DNA from: CAYLLN01 sp033762315
Lineage (GTDB): Bacteria > Planctomycetota > Planctomycetia > Pirellulales > Pirellulaceae
NCBI GenBank assembly: GCA_033762315.1
Contig: JANRLS010000116.1
Location: 48,103 to 112,102, forward strand
Length of the DNA stretch: 64,000 bases
Reading direction: 5' to 3'
Position numbers and translations under genes: made by a program. Positions 10,095-20,429 of the stretch are shown here, piece by piece. Each line of letters begins with the position of its first letter. The stretch's first letter is position 1. The notes below the pieces were generated by a model, which was given only the letters and a program-made list of their open reading frames with translations, was not told the origin of the DNA and ran no database searches.

Positions 10095-10517
10095 CTATTC
10101 TCGCTGGAGACTTGCCCACTGCTCAAGAAACTCGACGTTGCTCGCCAGTAGATTCGGCAGAGCGAGAATTTCATCCGGAGTGAGCCAGGCGAACGACTCG
10201 ACCTCGAGCGAATTGGCAATGGGCTCGGCCGCGGGATCGATCTCGACCAGCCACCACGCCAAATGCACCTGCCAGGGAGTGATGCCTTCCCACAGGCGAC
10301 GAATTGGCTGGCAGGCGAGCGACAGCTCCTCGTGGACCTCGCGGCAAACGGCCTGGGATTCGCTTTCACCCGGTTCGATGCCTCCGCCGGGAAAGCAGTG
10401 CATGCCCGGCGCGCGGACGAACTGCGAGCGACGAATGACGAGCAACCGGTCCCGGCGGCGAATAACGGCGACCACGCCCCATTTGCGAATCGGCGGCGGA
10501 TCGAGGGGCGAGTCCAT
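10095..10517 (-). CDS. NUDIX hydrolase
   Basis: A 140-residue NUDIX protein, which hydrolyses a nucleoside diphosphate linked to another moiety using Mg2+. The box is clear: GGIEPGESESQAVCREVHEELS matches G-x5-E-x7-RE-x2-EE, with Ser instead of Gly at the last small-residue position. The domain fills the whole protein, the usual size of housekeeping MutT-like enzymes, so substrate cannot be assigned. The gene ends 11 bases after the convergent DUF1549/DUF1553 gene. A strong minus-strand terminator at 10577-10619 separates it from the upstream Cys-rich gene. Confidence 0.9.
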   Translation of the reverse strand: MDSPLDPPPIRKWGVVAVIRRRDRLLVIRRSQFVRAPGMHCFPGGGIEPGESESQAVCREVHEELSLACQPIRRLWEGITPWQVHLAWWLVEIDPAAEPIANSLEVESFAWLTPDEILALPNLLASNVEFLEQWASLQRE

Positions 10518-10576
10518 GACCGCCTGATTGTACGGGCATCAAGGAGCATTCGCGGCGCGAATGGCCGCCAAGAAAC

Positions 10577-10619
10577 GAAAAAGGTCGTGGCGCGTCGCTC
10601 CGTCGGCGCGCCACGACCT
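10577..10619 (-). terminator. Intrinsic terminator downstream of the Cys-rich protein gene
   Basis: Read on the minus strand, a perfect 13-bp stem (10607-10619 with 10582-10594, AGGTCGTGGCGCG and complement) with a 12-base loop is followed at once by five T residues. It lies after the Cys-rich gene and before the NUDIX gene. Confidence 0.8.
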
Positions 10620-10630
10620 CTATCCTGAAA

Positions 10631-10654
10631 CGAAACCGCTCGAAAGCGGTTTCG
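10631..10654. terminator. Second hairpin between NUDIX and Cys-rich genes
   Basis: Perfect 10-bp inverted repeat CGAAACCGCT / AGCGGTTTCG with a CGAA loop, 12 bases from the stronger terminator. It has no clear T-run, so it may be an RNA-stabilising hairpin rather than a terminator. Confidence 0.5.
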
Positions 10655-10768
10655 CCCTCCCGGCATTTTGGTACCAGTGGTATCGGCGAAGCGTGGCGCG
10701 CCGCTCCAGCCGTTTTTGCAACGTGTCCGAAGTGTAGCGGTGACAACAGGTTACAAGGCGCGGCCGCT

Positions 10769-11320
10769 TTAGCGACGGCGACTGCTGACGGGAATCAGCT
10801 GGGGTGCCTTCAGGCTCGCGGTCGGGCTCAGGTCGGCCGGCGGTTTGGGAGCCGCCAAAGGCTGCGAGCAGCCCACCGGAGCGCCGCAGCCCGCCGGTTT
10901 GCCGCACTGGCCGTTCGCGCAGCCACAGCCGCAGCTCCCCCCGAATACGCCCCCGCACGCCCCATTCGCGCAGCCCCTTCCGCCACATCCGCCATGCATG
11001 AAGTGCGGGTGGCAGCGGCACGGATTGGGGGCATAGCTCTGCCAGAGCCAATCGGTGCAGGGGGGGGTGTAGTCGCAAATGCCCGGATAATACACGTAGT
11101 CGTGCCCGTGCCCATTCCAGCCGTGCGGCTCGATGGCGATGGGATCGACCACGCCCGGGGCGGGAATCGTGGCTTCCGGTTCGGCGACCGGAGCGCCATA
11201 GCGCGCCCACCAATTCGAGCCGTTATAGGCCGCCTGGCGAACCAGGGGCCGAGGTTCGGCGGCCAGAGAAACCGAGGCGGCCAAGCTGGCGGCCGCGCAG
11301 AAAAACAGCGTCCACTTCAT
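10769..11320 (-). CDS. Secreted Gly/Cys-rich protein of unknown function
   Basis: 183 residues. The start at 11320 is fixed by a perfect AGGAGG eight bases upstream and by the signal peptide MKWTLFFCAAASLAASVSLAAEP. The mature part has an aromatic segment (YVYYPGICDYTPP) and then a dense Gly/Cys stretch with about a dozen Cys in short repeats such as GCGGRGCANGACGG and GCGCANGQCGKPAGCG, ending in a Pro-rich tail. Cys-rich exported proteins are common in planctomycetes, where disulphide-linked proteins are thought to strengthen the cell surface; a structural or metal-binding role is inference. No enzyme motif is visible. Confidence 0.82.
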   Translation of the reverse strand: MKWTLFFCAAASLAASVSLAAEPRPLVRQAAYNGSNWWARYGAPVAEPEATIPAPGVVDPIAIEPHGWNGHGHDYVYYPGICDYTPPCTDWLWQSYAPNPCRCHPHFMHGGCGGRGCANGACGGVFGGSCGCGCANGQCGKPAGCGAPVGCSQPLAAPKPPADLSPTASLKAPQLIPVSSRRR

Positions 11321-11693
11321 GTGCTTTTCCTCCTGAAAACTCCTTCGTGCGGAAAGTTCCGCGTCGCGATGTTCCAGGGCAGCCATGCCGGGACAACTTC
11401 CATGCAGCCGGCGGCAATCGCTACGCACGCCGGCCCAATGCAACCATGCCCTGCGATCGCCCCGCCGGCAAGCGCGAATGTTGATTTTTTTCAACATTCG
11501 TCCGCCGCGCGGGCCGCATGTTCGGCCTGGTCGCGATACTGCTTGCCACCCCACGCTTTGCGACTATCATCCACGTTCGCCCGGCTGCGGGGCCGGCGAG
11601 CGCGCTATACCATTCTTTCGGCTGGCGCGGGTTGTGCCGTTCAGGCGGCTCGTAGCGGAAATCGGGAAAAAAGCGTTGGAACACCTGGGCACG
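11321..11693. other. Divergent intergenic region, 373 bp
   Basis: Separates the Cys-rich gene (minus) and a membrane protein gene (plus). It holds the 11475-11500 palindrome; I see no other convincing signal. A TTG at 11676 preceded by GGGAAAA is an alternative start for the plus-strand gene. Confidence 0.5.
11475..11500. promoter_or_regulatory. 10-bp perfect palindrome with T6 loop
   Basis: CGAATGTTGA / TCAACATTCG separated by TTTTTT, in the divergent promoter region between 11320 and 11694. Its AT-rich, symmetric form in a GC-rich background suits an operator or a hairpin; which cannot be told by eye. Confidence 0.45.
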
Positions 11694-12545
11694 ATGGTGG
11701 CAGGGCTGGCGGCGATCTTGCTAGCGGCGGGCATTGCGGCGCTCGTTCGCGGCCGATTTGCCCTGCGCGAGACGACGCTCTTGCCCGCCTGGTGGTGGAC
11801 CGTGGCCGCGCTTTTCGCCTGCGGTGGAACCGAAATCGCCACGGCTCTGGTGCCGGCCGACGATGGCTGGCTCGCTCCGCTGCGGTTCACCGCTGCCGGG
11901 CTGACGTTGTGCCCGATTGTCGCCGTGCTGGGGGCCAAGCGTCCGCAGCATCACGCCTGGAATTTCGTGGTGCTCGCGTTCTGGGGAATTATGGTCTTAC
12001 CCGTCGCCGAAACCTTCCTCTTGCAGCGCGGCCAAAGACTGGAGATCGGCGACGCCCGCGGTTGGTTCTTGTGGCCTCTGATTCTGCTCGGCCCGATCAA
12101 CTATCTTCCCACGCGCCGCTGGCTGGCCGCGCTGTTCGTCCTGGCAGGGCAGATTTTGCTCTTCTCGGAATATCTGCCGCTGGTTTCCCGGCCGCTCTTT
12201 GCGGGGCAACAGCTCGCCGCGCTATTGCTCGTTGTCCTTGCGCTCTGGCTGCCGAAAACGGCGTCGCGACCGGCCGCCAATCCGTATGACCGACTGTGGC
12301 GCGATTTTCGCGACGAATTCGGCCTCTTTTGGGCGTTGCGCCTGCAGGAGCGGGCCAATTTTGTCAGCCAGGCCAATGGCTGGCCATTCGAGCTGGCGTG
12401 GTCAGGGCTGGTCGATTCGGCTACTCGTGTGTCGATGACTCAGGTCGATCCGGCGATCACCCCGACCTTGCGAACGACCCTGCAGGGTCTGTTGCGGCGA
12501 TTTGTGTCGGCCCGCTGGATTGCCGAGCGCCTGCGCGAGCGATAG
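11694..12545 (+). CDS. Multi-pass membrane protein of unknown function
   Basis: 283 residues from the ATG at 11694; a TTG at 11676 with a better GGGAAAA ribosome site would add six residues. At least six hydrophobic segments are visible: the N-terminal MVAGLAAILLAAGIAAL, then AWWWTVAALFACGG, ALLLVVLALWL and others. They are followed by a soluble C-terminal tail of about 100 residues starting PYDRLWRDFRDEFGLFWALR. I do not recognise a family. The open frame runs far upstream, but the upstream part is basic and unlike a membrane leader. It is convergent with the next gene, 3 bases away. Confidence 0.7.
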   Translation: MVAGLAAILLAAGIAALVRGRFALRETTLLPAWWWTVAALFACGGTEIATALVPADDGWLAPLRFTAAGLTLCPIVAVLGAKRPQHHAWNFVVLAFWGIMVLPVAETFLLQRGQRLEIGDARGWFLWPLILLGPINYLPTRRWLAALFVLAGQILLFSEYLPLVSRPLFAGQQLAALLLVVLALWLPKTASRPAANPYDRLWRDFRDEFGLFWALRLQERANFVSQANGWPFELAWSGLVDSATRVSMTQVDPAITPTLRTTLQGLLRRFVSARWIAERLRER

Positions 12546-12548
12546 GAC

Positions 12549-13061
12549 TTACGGAAAGGCCCGCCTGATTTCGTCTTGCGTTTTTCCCTGGTCCCCCAGG
12601 GCAAACGCCTCGGTAACGGAATCGTTGAGATACACAATCAAGCCATAGATTCCCAGGGCGATGGACGTCGGCGCGCAGTAGAAAGTGAATACCGTGGCGA
12701 GCCCCGCCACCAAGGCGACCATGCCGAGCGTTCGCCGGCGAAACCGGAGGTTATAGACCCCCGCCACCACCCGCAAAACGCCGCACACCGCGGCGGGCAG
12801 GCTCAGCACGCCGACGAACACGACCATCGCGGTCGGAAACTCGCCCGCTTCGGGGGGAACCAGTGTCGCCAGCCCCGCGAACACGAGCATGAAGCCCGCC
12901 AGCGTCACCTCCAACAGGCCAACCCCAATCAGCAGCATCGCCACCACCGGCACATGGCCGATCAAGCCGCGGCCCAGTTTGGGTGCGTTCCCCGGCTGGG
13001 ACGCGGCATCGCGAAACAGGTCGCTCGACCATTGCGGTGAATTGGGAGTTGGTTCGCTCAT
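12549..13061 (-). CDS. Small membrane protein, DUF4190-like
   Basis: 170 residues. A soluble, Pro/Ser-rich N-terminus of about 35 residues precedes four hydrophobic segments (VVAMLLIGVGLLEVTLAGFM, AMVVFVGVLSLPAAV, MVALVAGLATVFTFY, IALGIYGLIVYL). The pattern resembles the small DUF4190-type membrane proteins common in high-GC bacteria; the match is weak. Its ATG overlaps the TGA of the upstream aminotransferase gene (ATGA), so the two are translated together. Confidence 0.72.
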   Translation of the reverse strand: MSEPTPNSPQWSSDLFRDAASQPGNAPKLGRGLIGHVPVVAMLLIGVGLLEVTLAGFMLVFAGLATLVPPEAGEFPTAMVVFVGVLSLPAAVCGVLRVVAGVYNLRFRRRTLGMVALVAGLATVFTFYCAPTSIALGIYGLIVYLNDSVTEAFALGDQGKTQDEIRRAFP

Positions 13062-14233
13062 TGGCCCCGTACAATCTGGCGTAATTCGCCGATCAAGGCA
13101 TCCACCTCGAAGCGCGTCGCGTAGCCGTGCGGGCTGATCCGCACTCCCCCCGCTCGGCAGCGGACGATAGTCCCCGCGGCTTCCAGGCGGCGGCGAATGT
13201 CGTGCGGATCATGGCCTGGCAGCTGAAAAGTGACGATTCCCGAGCGATTTTCCGCCTCGCGCGGAGCGAGCAGCGTGGCACCCAGATCCATCAGTTGCGC
13301 GGCTGCGTAATCGGTGCTGGCCAGAACCTGGTCGGCAATGGGCGAGTTGTGCGGCGAAAGCCCCAAGCTCGCCAGCAGGTCGAGGCTGGCCCCTAGCCCG
13401 GCGATGCCAATCATGTTGTGCGATCCCCCTTCGTAGCGGGCGGCTTCGGGCCGGAATTTCAGGTCGATGCGGGAGTAATCCGATCCGGCGACGACGCTAT
13501 TCCAGCCACAGCCAAGTGGCCGCAGGAGCGACAAATGCTCGCGTTTGACGAACAGAATCCCCGCCCCTTCCGGGCCAAGCAGCCACTTATGCCCATCCGC
13601 CGCGAGAAAATCGACTCCGGCCGCATGGACATCCAGCGGAAAGACCCCCAGCCCCTGAATCGCGTCGAGGAAAAACAGGCACCCCTTGCGCCGACATAAC
13701 TGACCGATTTCCCGCGGGTCGATCCGCCAGCCGGTCGCAAAACCAACCCAGCTGAGGGAAACAATGCGGGTTCGCTCGTCGCAAGTGGCCTCCAGGCGAT
13801 CGAGATCGATCCGCCCCCCTTGGGCCGGAATGGTCCGCGTTTCCACGCCGCGCGAGGCCAAATTCATCCACGGATACTGATTCGATGGGAACTCGTTCGC
13901 CAGGGTGACAATATTGTCTCCCTCCCGCCAAGGATACCCCTCGGCGATCAATCCGATGCCTGTTGTGGTATTCGGAATCAGGGCGATTTCGTCGGGCTGG
14001 GCGGCAATCAGAGCGGCGGCGGTTCGGCGAACCTCTTCCACCCGTCGGGCCCACGCTGGCCAGGCAACGTCTCCTTGGTTAGTCGCCTGGTCGAGCCACT
14101 GGCGCATGGCATCGCGGGTTGGCGCCGGCAGCGGGGCGACCGCCGCGTGGTCGAAATAGACCAGCCGCGCAGCAATGGGCATGAGGGGGCGAAAGCGGGC
14201 GGGCAAATCGGTAAATTCGTCAATTTCGGACAT
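13058..14233 (-). CDS. Class V PLP-dependent aminotransferase (cysteine desulfurase/epimerase-like)
   Basis: 391 residues from ATG 14233 (MSEIDEF); upstream in-frame codons are not plausible coding sequence. Motifs of fold type I, class V: YFDHAAVAPLP near the N-terminus, NTTTGIG, SLSWVGFATGWRID, FLDAIQGLGVFPLDV, and the Schiff-base lysine in ADGHKWLLGPEG (K216). No conserved active-site Cys loop of a true NifS/IscS was found, so it is better placed with isopenicillin-N-epimerase-like or SufS-like enzymes of unknown substrate. It overlaps the downstream membrane protein gene by ATGA. Confidence 0.88.
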   Translation of the reverse strand: MSEIDEFTDLPARFRPLMPIAARLVYFDHAAVAPLPAPTRDAMRQWLDQATNQGDVAWPAWARRVEEVRRTAAALIAAQPDEIALIPNTTTGIGLIAEGYPWREGDNIVTLANEFPSNQYPWMNLASRGVETRTIPAQGGRIDLDRLEATCDERTRIVSLSWVGFATGWRIDPREIGQLCRRKGCLFFLDAIQGLGVFPLDVHAAGVDFLAADGHKWLLGPEGAGILFVKREHLSLLRPLGCGWNSVVAGSDYSRIDLKFRPEAARYEGGSHNMIGIAGLGASLDLLASLGLSPHNSPIADQVLASTDYAAAQLMDLGATLLAPREAENRSGIVTFQLPGHDPHDIRRRLEAAGTIVRCRAGGVRISPHGYATRFEVDALIGELRQIVRGQ

Positions 14234-14404
14234 GGGAGAATGGCGATCACACGGGTTGCGCCGCGGAGTAAGTGGCGGAAAACCCAAGCGCCGGCACACT
14301 TTACGGACGTGACACCGGCCATGTCCGAATTATACTAGGGCCGGCTGTCAAGTTTTTCCGCGAACGCGAAGCGGGCTGGGCTGTGCACCTCGAGGAAGCG
14401 TCGG

Positions 14405-14596
14405 ATGCCCAAGGCGTTGTGCATGTCGGGGATGGTCGTTGCCATCCTCATCCTGATTTTGTTCTTGTTCGACCTGGTCGCGCCCGCGACGATCGCTCCC
14501 TTTCGCAAGGCGAGCATCCTCATGGACGTGGCGATGCTCGTCTGCGCGCTGCTATTGGGACTGGCGAGCTGGCTCACGTTTCGCGAGCAAAGCTGA
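14405..14596 (+). CDS. Small two-helix membrane protein
   Basis: 63 residues: MPKALCMSG, a strong membrane helix (MVVAILILILFLFDLVAP), a short basic loop (FRKAS) and a second helix (MDVAMLVCALLLGLASWL). The coding sense is supported by this regular pattern and by standing alone between two minus-strand genes. It belongs to a type of short planctomycetal membrane protein beginning MPK.LCM; no function is known to me. Confidence 0.7.
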   Translation: MPKALCMSGMVVAILILILFLFDLVAPATIAPFRKASILMDVAMLVCALLLGLASWLTFREQS

Positions 14597-14609
14597 TCGA
14601 TGAGCCCCG

Positions 14610-15389
14610 CTAGGCCGCCGGACGGAGAACCGACCGGCTAGGATGCGACCAGCGCTCGGTCAGTTCGGCGGCGGCAAATTGGCGGATGGTGAGGATCTCG
14701 ACCCTCCCCGCCTGTCGCTCGCGGGCCACGCGGCGAAAAATTGCCCGGATATTGTCGAAGGCATCTGGCCCGACCGGGACGAGACTTTGGGCATCCAGTT
14801 CCAGGTGCAGGAGCGATTTCTCCCGGCCACAGCGGCGGAGTTGCCGATCGAGTTGCCATCCCGCCAGCGACCACCAGGGGTGCTGGGGGGTAATCCGCCA
14901 CGGGGCGGGCGTTTGCCAGATGCCGAAGCGGGTCGGAGGCGAGCCGAGTTTGCGGGCGGCGCCGGCCGTATCGACGGCAGGTCCGCGGAGGGCCGTGATT
15001 CCATGTCGCAACAGCAGGGCAAGATCGGGCGTTTGCGGGACATTCTTCAGGGCGAGCGTGGAGACGGCGATTCCCGCGCGCCTGGCGGCATCGAACCGAC
15101 GGGCCAGTTCTCGGTCGAGTCGCAATCTTCCCGCGCCCGGCCCGAGCCACGATTGATCTCCCAGAACGGCCACTTCGTGGCCGACTCCCGCGCTCAGAAT
15201 CGACTCCGTCGCCGCCGAGAGCCGGGGATCGGCGACGCCCCAGGTGGCGGGGAGCCCCAAGTCGCGGGTCTCTTCGACGAGCCACGAGCGTACTTCGTCC
15301 AGACGCTCCACCTGCCCGAATGACGGGGAGGAAATGTCGAGTTCCAGATCGATCGACAAGAACAAGCTGCCGCCGGTCCCACCACTCAT
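14610..15389 (-). CDS. Polysaccharide deacetylase-like protein (divergent NodB fold)
   Basis: 259 residues. The N-terminal SLFLSIDLELDISSPSFGQ with LPATWGVADP resembles the first and second strands of the NodB deacetylase barrel, whose D-D pair and TFF/TWG strand lie in the same order. Other parts such as HEVAVLGDQSW stand where HS/THPH metal motifs would be, but two His ligands are not evident, so activity is doubtful. It starts opposite a 310-bp promoter region shared with the vWA gene. Confidence 0.55.
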   Translation of the reverse strand: MSGGTGGSLFLSIDLELDISSPSFGQVERLDEVRSWLVEETRDLGLPATWGVADPRLSAATESILSAGVGHEVAVLGDQSWLGPGAGRLRLDRELARRFDAARRAGIAVSTLALKNVPQTPDLALLLRHGITALRGPAVDTAGAARKLGSPPTRFGIWQTPAPWRITPQHPWWSLAGWQLDRQLRRCGREKSLLHLELDAQSLVPVGPDAFDNIRAIFRRVARERQAGRVEILTIRQFAAAELTERWSHPSRSVLRPAA

Positions 15390-15699
15390 GCGATTCCCTT
15401 CCGACCCGCCGCGCCAAAGTGTTGCCCGCTACCCGCCATTCATGGCTCATCGACCGCGGGGAGACGAGAATCGACGAGGGAAACTTGCGCCAATCCAATC
15501 GTTAAGTCGCGAAACCCGTGCTTTCCGGGGCACTTTTGACTGCCGGGAATAGGTTGGCCGTCCACCGACGAAAGAATTGAAAAAAGGTGCGGTGTTTTCG
15601 GCGGGAAGTTGCTATAATCAACGACGGCCGATTGGTTTGGGCGACTGCGCGCCCTGGCGGGCCAGAGCGCTGAGGTTCCATCGTTTGGCGAGGTTGATA
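15390..15699. other. Divergent promoter region, 310 bp
   Basis: Between the deacetylase-like gene (minus) and the vWA gene (plus). A TATAAT hexamer at 15613-15618, preceded by TTGC, is a good -10 for the vWA gene, giving an 80-base leader. No matching -35 at 16-18 bases is seen. The nearest TTGAAA (15577-15582) is too far. Confidence 0.5.
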
Positions 15700-17910
<2,211 letters not shown>

Positions 17911-17919
17911 TCTCCGCGC

Positions 17920-18528
17920 ATGCGACTTGGCATTTACGGTGGCTCGTTCGACCCGGTGCATTACGGCCATTTGCTATTGGCCGAGTGCTGCCGCGAAGGT
18001 TGCTCGCTCGATCAGGTTTGGTTCGTTCCCGCCGCGACCGCGCCCCACAAGCGCGATCGCCGGTCCGCCCCCGCCAAAGCCCGGCTGGAAATGCTGGAGC
18101 TCGCCCTGGCGGGAAGCGATGCCTTGCGGGTTTGCTCTCTCGAAATCGAGCGGGGGGGTGTCAGCTACACGGTGGAAACCTTGGCGGCCATTGCCACCCA
18201 GCAGCCGGCGGCGCGACTCTTCTTGCTGATGGGTGCTGACTCGCTGGTCGATCTGCCGACCTGGCGCGCGCCCGAGCGAATCTGCGAGCTCGCCCTGCCG
18301 GTGATCGTCCGCCGAGCGGGCCTTCCGGAGCCGAATCTATCGTTGCTGGCTCCTTTCGTCACCGGCGATCAGCTCGCGGAAATTCGCGCGTTGCAGGTCG
18401 AAATGCCCCTCATTGAGCATTCGAGCACCGACCTGCGCACCAGGGCCGCCGCCGGCAAGAGCCTCCGTTTTCGCACGCCGCGAGCCGTCGAAAAATACAT
18501 CGAATCGCAAGGGCTCTATCGCGAGTGA
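17920..18528 (+). CDS. nadD: Nicotinate-nucleotide adenylyltransferase
   Basis: 202 residues, the normal size. It adenylates nicotinate mononucleotide with ATP to deamido-NAD in the cytoplasmic NAD pathway. The nucleotidyltransferase motif GGSFDPVHYGHL stands at residues 8-19, followed by FVPAATAPHK, the LLMGADSLVDLPTW motif and the C-terminal SSTDLRTRAAAGKSL (ISSTxIR-type) motif. It begins 9 bases after the vWA gene, close enough for co-transcription. The downstream gene is convergent. Confidence 0.95.
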   Translation: MRLGIYGGSFDPVHYGHLLLAECCREGCSLDQVWFVPAATAPHKRDRRSAPAKARLEMLELALAGSDALRVCSLEIERGGVSYTVETLAAIATQQPAARLFLLMGADSLVDLPTWRAPERICELALPVIVRRAGLPEPNLSLLAPFVTGDQLAEIRALQVEMPLIEHSSTDLRTRAAAGKSLRFRTPRAVEKYIESQGLYRE

Positions 18529-18545
18529 ACAACCGCGAGTCGGAT

Positions 18546-19478
18546 TCAGCTTGGCCGAACTCCCGCGCGGTCCAAGACCGTCGCCAGATAGCGATAGCAC
18601 TTCTGGGCGGCTGCCACCGGATCGTAGCCCGGCTTGCTGAATACCTGCCCGCTGACCTCGACGACGATGTCCCCGCGATACCCCGCCACCCCCAGCGATT
18701 TCGCCAGTTCGCCGTGGTCGATGGTCCCTTCGCCGGGGAGCAAGAAGCCCCGCTTCCCCTGCGAATGCTCGGTGTCCTTGACATGCACGAAGATCGTCCG
18801 CGGCGCAAGCGCCTGCACGGTTTCCGTCATGGCAAGGTCTTGCAACTGAAAATGGCTGTAGTCGTAAGCCGCTGCCAGCCAAGGACTTGCGACCTGTTCG
18901 AGCAGCCAGATGAGTTGCTGCGGTTGCTGCGTTGCATTGCCGACATGCGCCTTGATCGCCAGTTTCACCTGGGCCTCGGCCAGCACCGCGCTCCAATCCC
19001 CCAGGCGCTCGGCCAGTTTCCCTTTGACCGCGTCCCAATCTCCCGCCTTGCCGCCGAGCACCGTTTCGACCAGCGGAACGCCTCCTTCGCCCGTGCCTGG
19101 CGGCGCAAGATCGCGCGCCACCCCGCAAGCCAGCTTCAGCCGCTCCAGATTCTGCCGGTGCCGGGCCTCGTCACCCAGTGCGGGCAAATTTTCCATGAGG
19201 GCGGTCAGGCGCAGTTCGCGATCGGCCAGTTGGCCGCGCAGCTGGCGCCGCGCGTCGGCCGCGAGCTTGGCACTGTCGGCGGGCCAATCGACCATCACTG
19301 GCAGCTCGACGCAGTCGTAGCCGCACTCGGCGCAAACTCGCAGGGCCTCCGCCAGAGAGAGCGACTTCATGCCATACAGGCTGAATCCCAGGCCGATTTC
19401 GCCCCGTTTCGCGCCGATCGTTGCCAGTCCCGTGCCGCAAGCTGCCGCCGCCGAGGCGAGCCAAGAGCGTCGCGACAT
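18546..19478 (-). CDS. Tat-exported sugar phosphate isomerase/epimerase-like protein
   Basis: 310 residues from ATG 19478, which starts a twin-arginine leader (SRRSWLASAAAACGTG); in-frame ATGs at 19505 and 19541-19547 are alternatives and none has a convincing ribosome site. The rest is an AP-endonuclease-2-type TIM barrel: IGLGFSLYGMKSLSLAEALR, YDCVELPVM, KLAIKAHVGN, AAAYDYSHFQ, TIFVHVKDTE and GDIVVEVSGQ give the usual barrel-strand residues (E, H, D, H, E). Many planctomycetal homologues are exported and of unknown substrate. Confidence 0.87.
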   Translation of the reverse strand: MSRRSWLASAAAACGTGLATIGAKRGEIGLGFSLYGMKSLSLAEALRVCAECGYDCVELPVMVDWPADSAKLAADARRQLRGQLADRELRLTALMENLPALGDEARHRQNLERLKLACGVARDLAPPGTGEGGVPLVETVLGGKAGDWDAVKGKLAERLGDWSAVLAEAQVKLAIKAHVGNATQQPQQLIWLLEQVASPWLAAAYDYSHFQLQDLAMTETVQALAPRTIFVHVKDTEHSQGKRGFLLPGEGTIDHGELAKSLGVAGYRGDIVVEVSGQVFSKPGYDPVAAAQKCYRYLATVLDRAGVRPS

Positions 19479-19778
19479 CGAAAGCACGTTAGGAAAGGAT
19501 TGCATGTCGATGCTCGATGGATGGAGGATTTCGCTGTTCATCATCATCGACGAAAAAAACTCTCGCCGCAAATCTTCTCCTCGCGCGCGAGTTCGCCTTG
19601 ACGAAACCAACCCAGAATTGGTTGAATCCATCTATCGAGGTCAACTAGCGCGATCGCGCGGCAACACGCTGCGGCTGGCGTGATTGATCTCGCAGTTGTG
19701 ACAAGGCTTCGCTTCGCACAGGTGTCCCGAAGCAAGTCACGGACGGATCAACAGGACGCCGCACATGGAGGCCAGCCA

Positions 19779-19859
19779 ATGGCTGCTGCTAAGAAGACCG
19801 CGAAGAAGACGACCGCCAAGAAGTCCCCCAAGAAGACGGCCAGCAAGGCCAAGAAGTAG
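19779..19859 (+). CDS. 26-residue Lys/Ala-rich histone H1-like peptide
   Basis: Very short gene: MAAAKKTAKKTTAKKSPKKT then ASKAKK, with 11 Lys, 7 Ala and 4 Thr in 26 residues. A GGAGG sits eight bases before the ATG, an unusually good ribosome site. The (A/T)KK repeats resemble the C-terminal tail of histone H1 and bacterial H1-like proteins that bind DNA non-specifically. Three hairpins follow directly, the last looking like a terminator, so the gene appears to be a complete small unit. DNA binding is inference from composition. Confidence 0.72.
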   Translation: MAAAKKTAKKTTAKKSPKKTASKAKK

Positions 19860-19894
19860 CGGTCTTGGCCGCGGCCCTCTCAGCCGCGCGCCCA

Positions 19895-19935
19895 GGTCCG
19901 CCGCTGGCGGACCGCGCTTGCCGCTCGGCAAGCGC
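19895..19935 (+). other. Two adjacent GC-rich hairpins after the H1-like gene
   Basis: GGTCCGCC-gct-GGCGGACC (19895-19913) abuts GCGCTTGCC-gctc-GGCAAGCGC (19914-19935); stems of 8 and 9 bp with no spacer between them. Neither is followed by T residues, so they look like structured RNA in the 3' untranslated region. Confidence 0.55.
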
Positions 19936-19950
19936 CGACAATAACGAGAC

Positions 19951-19992
19951 AGGCCGGCGGCGACGAATCGAGAGGTTCTTCGCCGCCGGCCT
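19951..19992 (+). terminator. Probable terminator of the H1-like gene
   Basis: Perfect 13-bp stem AGGCCGGCGGCGA / TCGCCGCCGGCCT with a 16-base loop, followed by ATTGCTTTCTT. The T-run is interrupted, so it may act as a terminator or simply protect the transcript end. Confidence 0.6.
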
Positions 19993-20130
19993 ATTGCTTT
20001 CTTGACGCGAGCCGCCGGCTCCGACCTTTTGTCGCCCCGCCCCCCTTTTGCCGCGTCGCGCTGCTTGGCCCCCGCGTGGCCCCCGTTTACAATGCGGCGG
20101 TTCCGTTCATCTCCCGTCAGGAACCGGACT

Positions 20131-20418
20131 TTGCCAGGCAAGATCGAAGGGACCGTCGTCCGTTATGGCGAGTCGGGCAACCTCGTTACCGATATCGCCG
20201 CCGACCGTCTGCGCGGGCTTCCCGGCGGTGATGCCGTCGCCGTGACCTGCGACGAGCACGAGACGGTCGGCATTTACCCGGCCGACCACCAAGAACAGCC
20301 GATGACGCTGCTGGCCGTGCTTGGCCCCAGCGGCTGCCTGGAGCTGACGATCACCGGCGATAGCGCCAAGATCATGCTCGGGGTTTCACTCGGCGAAAAA
20401 GTCGTGGTGAAGTGGTGA
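20131..20418 (+). CDS. Stand-alone C-terminal domain of SAM hydroxide adenosyltransferase
   Basis: 95 residues from TTG 20131, which has CAGGAA about 12 bases upstream; an ATG at 20092 would add 13 unlikely residues. GKIEGTVVRYGESGNLVTDI and the end GCLELTITGDSAKIMLGVSLGE match the beta-barrel C-terminal domain of SAM hydroxide adenosyltransferases (DUF62). That enzyme converts SAM to adenosine and methionine. The N-terminal catalytic half is absent here, so the product may be a ligand-binding or regulatory remnant. Its TGA overlaps a GTG of the next gene, bioA, which encodes a SAM-using enzyme; a regulatory link is possible but unproven. Confidence 0.65.
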   Translation: MPGKIEGTVVRYGESGNLVTDIAADRLRGLPGGDAVAVTCDEHETVGIYPADHQEQPMTLLAVLGPSGCLELTITGDSAKIMLGVSLGEKVVVKW

Positions 20419-20429
20419 CGGCGGAAAGA

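Noticed and set aside
20002..20130. N-terminal extension of the SAM-domain gene
   Set aside because: In-frame but Pro/Arg-rich and overlapping the end of the hairpin region; the TTG at 20131 has a better ribosome site and matches the domain start.
19737..20141. 134-codon minus-strand frame over the H1-like gene and hairpins
   Set aside because: The Leu/Gly-Arg repeats are the complement of the Lys codons and hairpins; no ribosome site. The plus-strand peptide has the better signals.
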